Position numbers and translations under genes: made by a program. Below the pieces are notes generated by a model that was not told where the DNA came from, ran no database searches, and was given only the letters and a program-made list of their open reading frames with translations. Of a stretch of 64,000 bases of DNA, positions 8,203-15,381 are shown piece by piece. The DNA comes from Streptomyces tirandamycinicus (GTDB lineage: Bacteria; Actinomycetota; Actinomycetes; Streptomycetales; Streptomycetaceae): assembly GCF_003097515.1 (NCBI RefSeq), contig NZ_CP029188.1, positions 6,120,531 through 6,184,530 of the forward strand. The letters are read 5' to 3'. Position 1 is the stretch's first letter. Each line of letters opens with the position of its first letter.

Positions 8203-9222
8203 ATGGAAGCCACGGCGTTCCTCTTCGTCGGCGTGATCATCGCGCTTTTGGCGGTCGTCACCGTCCTCCGGGCGGTACGCGTCGTACCCCAGGCGCGTGC
8301 CCGCAACGTCGAACGGCTCGGCCGGTACCACCGCACGCTGCAACCGGGGCTCAATGTGGTCATCCCGTACGTCGACCGGGTGTATCCCGTGATCGACCTT
8401 CGCGAGCAGGTCGTCTCCTTCCGGCCGCAGCCGGTGATCACCGAGGACAACCTGGTGGTGGAGATCGACACCGTGGTGTACTTCCAGGTCACCGACCCGC
8501 GTGCCGCCGCGTACGAGATCGCCAGCTATCTGCAGGCCGTCGAGCAGCTCACCGTGACCACCCTGCGCAACGTCGTGGGCTCGATGGACCTGGAGCAGAC
8601 CCTCACGTCACGCGACACCATCAACAACCAGCTGCGCGGCGTGCTGGACGAGGCGACCGGAAAGTGGGGGCTGCGGGTCAACCGCGTGGAGATCAAGGCC
8701 ATCGACCCTCCGCAGTCCATCAAGGACGCGATGGAGAAGCAGATGCGGGCCGAGCGGGACAAGCGGGCCGCGATCCTCGGGGCCGAGGGGCAGCGGCAAG
8801 CCCAGATCCTCACCGCCGAGGGGGAGAAGCAGTCCGCCGTGCTCCGGGCGGAGGGCAACCGGACCGCGGAGATCCTCAAGGCCGAGGGGCAGTCCCGGGC
8901 CATCGACGAGGTGTTCCAGGCGGTGCACCGCAACGACCCGGACCCCAAACTGCTCGCGTACCAGTACCTCCAGGTGCTGCCCCAGCTGGCGCAGGGGCCG
9001 GGCAGCACGTTCTGGGTCATCCCGGGAGAGGTCACCTCCGCACTCCAGGGCGTGTCCCGGGCGTTCAGCGAGGCGCTGCCCCCGTCGCCGGCGACCCGGG
9101 AGGAGTCCTCCGGCGGCGCGGCGGACCGGAAGGCCGCGGACGACGCGGCGCAGGCCGCGGAGGCCGCCGCCGAGGCCGTCGCCGACGCGGTCCAGGTCGA
9201 CAGCGGTACCCACACTCGCTGA
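8203..9222 (+). CDS. SPFH/band 7 (stomatin-like) protein
   Basis: A 339-residue membrane-anchored protein. An N-terminal hydrophobic hairpin covers residues 3-25, followed by the stomatin-like region with ARNVERLGRYHRTLQPGLN and the core of the SPFH domain to about residue 190. A coiled-coil with alternating Ala/Glu repeats (AEGQRQAQILTAEGEKQ) follows, then an alanine-rich acidic tail. Stomatin-type proteins form oligomeric scaffolds at the membrane and regulate proteases or membrane quality. It starts three bases after the NfeD gene with no separate promoter, so the pair is one operon. Confidence 0.9.
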   Translation: MEATAFLFVGVIIALLAVVTVLRAVRVVPQARARNVERLGRYHRTLQPGLNVVIPYVDRVYPVIDLREQVVSFRPQPVITEDNLVVEIDTVVYFQVTDPRAAAYEIASYLQAVEQLTVTTLRNVVGSMDLEQTLTSRDTINNQLRGVLDEATGKWGLRVNRVEIKAIDPPQSIKDAMEKQMRAERDKRAAILGAEGQRQAQILTAEGEKQSAVLRAEGNRTAEILKAEGQSRAIDEVFQAVHRNDPDPKLLAYQYLQVLPQLAQGPGSTFWVIPGEVTSALQGVSRAFSEALPPSPATREESSGGAADRKAADDAAQAAEAAAEAVADAVQVDSGTHTR

Positions 9223-9265
9223 CCCGGCCCCTGCGCTCACCGGCTCGACCCGTCCGCCGACCGGC

Positions 9266-9300
9266 CCGACCCCTCGCGCCGGGGCTGCGCGAGGGGTCGG
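9266..9300. terminator. Strong hairpin between convergent genes
   Basis: A 14-base-pair perfect stem (CCGACCCCTCGCGC against its complement) with a 7-base loop lies between the SPFH gene stop (9222) and the minus-strand sigma factor stop (9326). Its position fits a bidirectional terminator. Confidence 0.75.
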
Positions 9301-9325
9301 TGCGCCCGCGGACCGCCGCGCCCGG

Positions 9326-10228
9326 TCAGTCGTCGGCGAGCATGCGGGTGCGCAGCTTGGCCAGGGTGCCCGCCAGCAGCCGGGAGACGTGCATCTGGGA
9401 GATGCCGAGCTCGGCACCTATCCGGCTCTGCGTCATCTCACGGCCGAAGCGGAGTTCCAGGATGGTGCGTTCGCGGTCGTCGAGCTCGGCCATGTGGGGC
9501 GCCAGGGCGCGGATGTCCTCGACGAGTTGCATGCCGGGGTCGTCGATGCCGATCCGCTCGGGGTGGGAGCGGCCGCTCGCCAGGGCCGCGTGCTCGTCGT
9601 CGCTGTCGGTGTTCGGGGTGTCGAGCGAACCGGCCCGGTACCCGGCGGCGGCCACCATGCCCTCGACCACCTCGTCCTTGCTGCGTCCGAGGTGTTCGGC
9701 GAGGTCCTCCACACCGGGGTCGCGGTCCAGTGTGGCGGCGAGGTGCTCCCTGGCCCTGGCGAGTTCGACGCGCAGTTCCTGCAGCCGGCGGGGTACGTGC
9801 ACGGCCCACGAGGTGTCGCGGAAGTACCTCATGATCTCGCCCTGGACGTACGGGATGGCGAAGGAGGTGAAGGCGACCTCGCGGCTGAGGTCGAAGCGGT
9901 CGATGGCCTTGATCAGCCCGACGGTCCCGACCTGCACGATGTCCTCCATCTCCCCCTCACCGCGGTTGCGGAAGCGGTTCGCCACAAACCTCACCAGGGA
10001 GAGGTTCATCTCGATGAGGGTGTTGCGGACGTACTGGTGGTCCCGGGTGCCCTCCTCCAGTTCTCCCAGCCGCCGGAGGAACAGCAGGGTCAGCTCCCGG
10101 GCGTCCTCCGGCGAGACCTCGGTGGCGCGGCCGACGGGGGGAAGCCCGGCGAAACCGCAGTCCCTCCGGCCGGGGTCCGGCGCTCCGGCGGGAGAAGCGG
10201 AGTCCAGGCGGGTGGTGGGCGTCGTCAT
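9326..10228 (-). CDS. RNA polymerase sigma factor, SigB/SigF/SigG family
   Basis: A 300-residue group 3 sigma factor. Region 2 is seen as LIEMNLSLVRFVANRF and DIVQVGTVGLIKAIDRFD with FTSFAIPYVQGEIMRYFRD; region 3 follows with RRLQELRVELARA; region 4 contains RTILELRFGREMTQSRIGAELGISQ. Streptomyces has many paralogues controlling stress and sporulation, normally held by RsbW-like anti-sigma factors. The ATG at 10228 is preceded by a GAGGAG site; upstream in-frame codons exist but look non-coding. It is divergent from a PP2C phosphatase gene, suggesting a partner-switching connection, but no anti-sigma gene is adjacent. Confidence 0.9.
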   Translation of the reverse strand: MTTPTTRLDSASPAGAPDPGRRDCGFAGLPPVGRATEVSPEDARELTLLFLRRLGELEEGTRDHQYVRNTLIEMNLSLVRFVANRFRNRGEGEMEDIVQVGTVGLIKAIDRFDLSREVAFTSFAIPYVQGEIMRYFRDTSWAVHVPRRLQELRVELARAREHLAATLDRDPGVEDLAEHLGRSKDEVVEGMVAAAGYRAGSLDTPNTDSDDEHAALASGRSHPERIGIDDPGMQLVEDIRALAPHMAELDDRERTILELRFGREMTQSRIGAELGISQMHVSRLLAGTLAKLRTRMLADD

Positions 10229-10626
10229 GAGCGGGCACTCCTCGCGAAGGCACTGGGCTGGCTCAGAGCGCCTTCCCTGTCGGTTGCCGCTCATGCATTG
10301 TTGTTGTGCGGCAAATGTTGAGGAAGGGTGAACCGCTCTTTTCGGGTCCGGGACGGGCAGGCTGCGGCCGGGCCGGCGAAGAGCGAGCTGCGGCCGACCG
10401 GCGACGGATGGGCTGGGGCCGACCGGAGAGCAGCGAACCGCGGCCGGGCCGGCGACGTGGGCCGCGGCGGGCGGCATGGCACGGCGGCGGCCGCGGCCAC
10501 GGCGAGCAGGGCGTATCGTCCGATTATGGGTGATCTTCAGTGAGATGCTGTGGCCGTCTGCCGGTGGCGCCCTCGCCCGGGTACCGGTAGCGGCGCACAG
10601 CACGTCGGCGGAGACGAGGTGAGGTC
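10229..10626. promoter_or_regulatory. Divergent promoter region, sigma factor and phosphatase
   Basis: These 398 bases hold the promoters of the minus-strand sigma gene and the plus-strand phosphatase. No coding region is supported. A less GC-rich pocket around 10285-10340 is the best place for the sigma gene promoter and one around 10508-10550 for the phosphatase. Repeated GGCCGACCGG-like words fill the middle. Confidence 0.4.
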
Positions 10627-12774
10627 ATGCACCGGCCCGGTCCCTCCATGGCCGGCCCCGCCCCGGGACCTGAGCTCGACGCGGTGCTGGCCGAGGCCGT
10701 CCGGGGTACCGGAGCCTCGGTGGGCCTCGTCTACGTCCTGCCCCCGGGCGAACGCGCGCTGGAGATCGCCGTGGTGTCGGGGGTGGTGCCCCAGATCGCC
10801 GCTCCCTGGGCGCGGATCTCGCTGGACGACCCGATCCCGGTGGCGGACGCGGTGCGGGAACGCCGCCTGGTGTGGCTGTCCAGCCAGGAGGACGTGGCAC
10901 GGCGCTATCCACGCCTCGGCGTCGTGCTTCCCTACGACTTCATGCTGGCTGCCGCACCGTTCCCGCACGGCACCCGGGTGTGGGGCGGCTTGGTGCTGCT
11001 GTGGCCCACATGGCACCCGCCCGAGCTGAGCCCGCAGGAGCGGGGGGTGATCGACGTCTGCTGCGTGCGCGGGGGAGCACTGCTGCACGAGGCCGCCGGA
11101 CGCGGCGCACGGCTGTCGACCGGTGACGAGCCGAGGGTCCTCCCGCCGCCGGATGCGCCCGAGCCCGAACCGGAGGAGGCGCGGGCCGCCCTCGACTTCG
11201 CCCGGCGCATCCCGGTGGGCTGCTGCGCACTCGACCTGGACGGCCGGATCACGTTCATCAACTCCGCGGCGGCCGACCTGGTCGGTGCGGGAGGCGCTGC
11301 CCTGCTCGGCGCCCGGCCCTGGGAGGCCCTGCTCTGGATGAACGACCCCCTCTTCGAGGACCGTTACCGGGCGGCCGTGGTCTCCCGCCGGCCCACGGCC
11401 TTCACCGCACTGCGCCCACCGGACCGGTGGCTGGCGTTCCACCTCTACCCCGACGACCGCGGCATCAGCGTCCAGATCACCCCGCTGACCGGCGACCCCG
11501 GCCGGGAAGTCGCGGAGCCGGAGCGGCTGCCCTCCGTCGGGCCCGGCGGGGCGGGCGCGCTGTACCACCTGACCCACCTGGCGGCGGCCCTCACCGAGAC
11601 CGCCGGGGTGGGCGACGTGGTCGAGGCCGTCGCCGACCAGCTCGTCCCCGCCTTCGGCCCCAGTGGCCTGGCGCTGCTGACCGTGGAGGAAGGCCGCCTG
11701 CGGGTCATCGGCCACCGCGGCTACAGCAGCGAGTTCATGGACAGCGTGGACGGCTCACCGCTGACCGCGCAGACGCCGAACGTGCACACGCTGACGGACG
11801 GCGTCCCCAGCTTCTTCGGCTCCTTCGAGGAACTCAGGAGCGCCTATCCGGGTGCCGTGCGCTACGCGGAGCGGGACGCCTGGGCCTTCCTCCCCCTCAT
11901 CGCGTCCGGGCGCCCCGTGGGGTCCATGGTGCTCTCGTACGACCACGCCCGGCCCTTCCCACCGGCCGAGCGGGCCATCCTGACCTCACTGGCCGGGCTG
12001 ATAGCCCAGGCACTCGACCGGGCACGGCTCTACGACACCAAGCACCAGCTCGCCCACACCCTGCAGACCGCGCTGCTGCCCCGCTCCCTCCCGGGGGTGC
12101 CCGGGCTGGACGTGGCCGCCCGCTACCTCCCGGCCGGGCACGGCATGGAGATCGGCGGCGACTTCTACGACCTGATCCGCTGCGACGACACCACCGCCGC
12201 CGCCACGATCGGCGACGTCCAGGGCCACAACATCCAGGCCGCCGCCCTCATGGGGCAGGTGCGTACGGCCGTCCACGCCCACGCGACCGCGGGGGCGGCC
12301 CCCTCGGACGTCCTGGCCCGGACCAACCGCCTCCTCTCCGACCTCGAACCGGACCTGTTCACCAGCTGCCTGTTCGCCCGGCTCGACCTCGCCGGGCACA
12401 GGGCCCGGATGGCCACCGCCGGACATCCACCGCCGCTGATCCTGCACCCGGACGGCCGTACCGAAGCCGTCGAGCTGCCCCCTGGTCTCCTCCTCGGCAT
12501 CGACCCGCACTCCGCCTACAGCACGGTCGAGGTCCCCTTCCCACCCGGCACCCTGCTGCTGCTCCACACCGACGGTCTCGTCGAGACCGCCGGCACCGGC
12601 ATCGACGAGGCCACCGCGGCCGTACGCGACTGCCTCGCCCGCGCCCCGGACCGCACCGCGGACGAGCACGCCGACGCCCTCGTCCGCCACGCCACGCGAG
12701 CCGCGACGCGCAGCGACGACGTCGCGCTGCTGCTCATCCGCCACGCATCCGGCACGCCGGGGCAGCCCCGCTGA
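10627..12774 (+). CDS. GAF/PAS-linked PP2C (SpoIIE/RsbU-type) serine phosphatase
   Basis: A 715-residue signalling phosphatase. The N-terminal part (about 15-160) looks like a GAF domain; residues about 185-290 form a PAS-like segment (IPVGCCALDLDGRITFINSA); a second GAF domain is at about 320-470; the PP2C catalytic domain runs from about 490 to 710. Metal-binding aspartates sit in GGDFYDL, HTDGLVE and RSDDVALLLI. This type dephosphorylates anti-anti-sigma proteins and so releases sigma factors. The divergent SigF-like gene is an obvious candidate output. An AGGTGAGG ribosome site precedes the ATG. Confidence 0.9.
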   Translation: MHRPGPSMAGPAPGPELDAVLAEAVRGTGASVGLVYVLPPGERALEIAVVSGVVPQIAAPWARISLDDPIPVADAVRERRLVWLSSQEDVARRYPRLGVVLPYDFMLAAAPFPHGTRVWGGLVLLWPTWHPPELSPQERGVIDVCCVRGGALLHEAAGRGARLSTGDEPRVLPPPDAPEPEPEEARAALDFARRIPVGCCALDLDGRITFINSAAADLVGAGGAALLGARPWEALLWMNDPLFEDRYRAAVVSRRPTAFTALRPPDRWLAFHLYPDDRGISVQITPLTGDPGREVAEPERLPSVGPGGAGALYHLTHLAAALTETAGVGDVVEAVADQLVPAFGPSGLALLTVEEGRLRVIGHRGYSSEFMDSVDGSPLTAQTPNVHTLTDGVPSFFGSFEELRSAYPGAVRYAERDAWAFLPLIASGRPVGSMVLSYDHARPFPPAERAILTSLAGLIAQALDRARLYDTKHQLAHTLQTALLPRSLPGVPGLDVAARYLPAGHGMEIGGDFYDLIRCDDTTAAATIGDVQGHNIQAAALMGQVRTAVHAHATAGAAPSDVLARTNRLLSDLEPDLFTSCLFARLDLAGHRARMATAGHPPPLILHPDGRTEAVELPPGLLLGIDPHSAYSTVEVPFPPGTLLLLHTDGLVETAGTGIDEATAAVRDCLARAPDRTADEHADALVRHATRAATRSDDVALLLIRHASGTPGQPR

Positions 12775-12881
12775 GCGCGGCGCACGGCCACCGCTCCGCG
12801 CCGGGTGGCAGCGGGACCCGCCCACCGCACCACCGGGCCGGAACGGTACGGGGAGCCTTGTGCCCGCCTCGAAGCGGGCGC

Positions 12882-13529
12882 TCAGAGCCTGACGGCCCCT
12901 TCGAAGACGACGAGAACGCCCACCGCGGCGATCACCACCGCCATCACTCCCGCAGCATGGCCCTCCAGCCACCGTCTGACCCTGGTCAGGGGGGCGAGGA
13001 CCCGCTCCCCCATGACCACGTGGAGCGCCACGGGCAGGGCCACGGTGCTGGCCGCGCAGGCGGCGAACACGGCGAGGGCCGACACTCCGCTCGTGGTGGC
13101 GTGCGCGCCGGACCCGATCGCGAGACCGGCGGCGGCGGACAGCAGCAGGATCTTCGGGTTGGCGAGCGACAGCAGCAGCCCGAGCCGGAACGCCCTGGCA
13201 GGGTGCGCGCCGGTGAGCATCCGCATCCAGCCCGGCGCCGGCCTGCCATGCCGGGTCAGCCACTGGCGGAGGCCGAAGGCGATGAGGAGCGATCCCAGGC
13301 CCACCCTGGCCCAGGCGACCCAGGGGGGACCCTCCTCGGGGCGGTGGACGACGGAGGCCAGGGCGGCGCAGGCGGTCGCGGGGACGAGGATCCCGATGAC
13401 CCAGCCGGCCAGAAAGGCGCTGCTGGTGGCTCGGGGCCGCGGGGTGAACTGCATGAAGAGCGCGGGGATGAGAGTGAACGGCGAAACGGCGATCACCACT
13501 GCGAAGAACACGACCTCACCGAATGACAC
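12882..13529 (-). CDS. GAP/LysE-type membrane protein
   Basis: A hydrophobic protein of about 215 residues with some six membrane helices. The first helix reads FGEVVFFAVVIAVSPFTLIPALF, a LysE-superfamily pattern with the proline in helix 1; later LLLSLANPKILLLSAAAGL gives the NPK motif typical of this superfamily and of the mycobacterial Sap (GAP) proteins. It may export a small molecule or lipid. I prefer the GTG at 13529, which has an AGAGGGCGG site; an in-frame GTG at 13562 would add 11 residues but has poor spacing. Convergent with the phosphatase gene. Confidence 0.75.
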   Translation of the reverse strand: MSFGEVVFFAVVIAVSPFTLIPALFMQFTPRPRATSSAFLAGWVIGILVPATACAALASVVHRPEEGPPWVAWARVGLGSLLIAFGLRQWLTRHGRPAPGWMRMLTGAHPARAFRLGLLLSLANPKILLLSAAAGLAIGSGAHATTSGVSALAVFAACAASTVALPVALHVVMGERVLAPLTRVRRWLEGHAAGVMAVVIAAVGVLVVFEGAVRL

Positions 13530-13921
13530 CGGCACCGCCCTCTGCCGCCCTCTGTCGCCCACGTCGTATCGCGCGTGCGCGCACGGCCGCCCGCACCCGC
13601 GTACGCGACCCGCCCGTGCCGCACCGGGAGTCCGGGGGGCACGGTGACCCTGCCGAGGATGTCACACGGTCCGGCGCATCGGGGGGCAGCGACCACCCGG
13701 GGACGTTTCGGCGCGCCCTCCGCTCTTCGGAAGCGCGCCCGGCCTCGGGCGCCGTCGGCGTCCCCGAGGGCGCCGGACGCGGCCCGTACACCGAGTGAGC
13801 CGGTCAGGGGACGTCCTGGCGGGTCCGGGCACGGGTGGGCCGAGCGGCGATCGATCCGGGTCAGAATGCCGGACGGCCCGCCGGCGCGCGGGAACTGCTG
13901 CGAATCGGAAGGACGGGCGGC
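13530..13921. other. Intergenic region upstream of the P450 gene
   Basis: These 392 bases lie between the divergent LysE/GAP and cytochrome P450 genes. No gene is supported; the open frames reflect GC bias. It should hold both promoters, but no operator or clear -35/-10 pair stands out. Confidence 0.4.
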
Positions 13922-15178
13922 ATGGGCGGCATGAACGGCGAGACCCTGATGCGACGGATCCTCGACCACGGGAGCCGGGCCGACCCCTATCCGCTGTACA
14001 CCGAGCTGCGCAGGACGCCGGTGTGCAGACAGGAGGACGGCAGCTACGCCGTCAGCACCTACCACGAACTCCTGGCCCTGCTCCACGACCCCCGCCTCAC
14101 CTCCACCCACGCCGAGCGGGAGGCGGCCGACGGCGGGCAGCTCCCGCCCAGCTTCCTCGGCATGGACCCGCCCGAGCACGACCGGGTCCGGTCCCTGGCG
14201 ATGCGGCAGTTCGGGCCCCCGCACTCGCCGAGCCGCATCCAGGACATGCGCGGGGAACTCGAGAGCACGGTCCGGAAACTGATCGACGCCTTCCCCGAGG
14301 GGGGAGAGGTCGACCTGGTGGACGCCTTCGCCTACCCGTTCCCCGTGACCGTCATCTGCCGGCTGCTGGGGGTGCCGCACGAGGACGAGCCGCGCTTCAG
14401 GACCTGGGCCGACAAGCTGGTCGCCTCCATCGACCCGCGGCCCGGCGAGGACCCGGCCATCAGGCTGCGGGAGGGGGCCGAGACCAGACGGGAACTCGCC
14501 CTCTACCTCAACGACCTCGTGGAGAAGGGCGCCCACGGGTCCGGGGACGGGGCCGGGGACGGCTCCGGTGACGGCTCCGGGGACGGAATGCTCTTCCGGC
14601 TCGCGGACGACCACGACGCCGAGGGCGGACCGCTCAGCCGTCTGGAGCTCCTCGTCACCGCGGTCCTGCTGCTGATCGCGGGCCACGAGACGACGGTCAA
14701 CCTCATCACCAACGGTATGCTCACCCTGCTGCGCCGCCCGGAGCAGTGGGAACGGCTGCGCCGGGAGCCGGAGATCGCTCCCCGGCTCGTCGAGGAACTG
14801 CTCCGGTTCGAGCCGCCGGTACAGATCATTCCGCAGCGGGGCGCGCTGGCGGACATCGAGATCGGCGACGTCACCATTCCGGAGGGATCGGTGGTCGCCC
14901 TGGTCCTGGCATCGGGCAACCGGGACCCGAAGCGCTTCACCGACCCGGACACCTTCGATCCGGACCGCCCCGACATCGAGCACCTCGGCTTCGGCAGCGG
15001 CATCCACAGTTGCTTCGGCGCGCCACTGGCCCGCCTGGAGGCCCAGATCGCCCTCACCGAACTGGTCCGCCGGCTCGACAACGCCCGTCTGCTCCAGGAC
15101 CCTCCGCCGTATCGCAGCAGTGCGGTGCTGCGCGGGCCGCGGCACCTGACGATCGGCTTCGACCGGGTGCTGGCCTGA
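13922..15178 (+). CDS. Cytochrome P450
   Basis: A 418-residue soluble bacterial class I P450 that would use ferredoxin electrons to hydroxylate a small molecule. The I-helix has AGHETT, the K-helix EELLRFEPP contains ExxR, and the haem loop FGSGIHSCFG puts the ligand at Cys364. A GGAAGGA ribosome site lies before ATG 13922. An unusual glycine-aspartate run made of SGDG-type units (about residues 204-220) sits where the F-G loop region is expected; such linkers are not standard. No ferredoxin gene is adjacent. It is convergent with the carrier/Pls-like membrane protein, and a shared pathway is possible but unproven. Confidence 0.92.
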   Translation: MGGMNGETLMRRILDHGSRADPYPLYTELRRTPVCRQEDGSYAVSTYHELLALLHDPRLTSTHAEREAADGGQLPPSFLGMDPPEHDRVRSLAMRQFGPPHSPSRIQDMRGELESTVRKLIDAFPEGGEVDLVDAFAYPFPVTVICRLLGVPHEDEPRFRTWADKLVASIDPRPGEDPAIRLREGAETRRELALYLNDLVEKGAHGSGDGAGDGSGDGSGDGMLFRLADDHDAEGGPLSRLELLVTAVLLLIAGHETTVNLITNGMLTLLRRPEQWERLRREPEIAPRLVEELLRFEPPVQIIPQRGALADIEIGDVTIPEGSVVALVLASGNRDPKRFTDPDTFDPDRPDIEHLGFGSGIHSCFGAPLARLEAQIALTELVRRLDNARLLQDPPPYRSSAVLRGPRHLTIGFDRVLA

Positions 15179-15381
15179 CATCGCAGCCCCGGCTACCCGG
15201 AGCCGGCGATCGTCCCCGGCCCCGAACCGGCCTGGCCCCGAACCGGCCCGGCCCCGGCCCTGAACGGGCCGTCGCGGGACCATCCGCCGCGCGATGGCGC
15301 CCCGCCGCATCCGTGCCGGCTGTCGGCGCCACCGTGCGGGCGCCCCCGCGCCGGCGGGATGCCCGCTGCCCTCGCCGCGCG

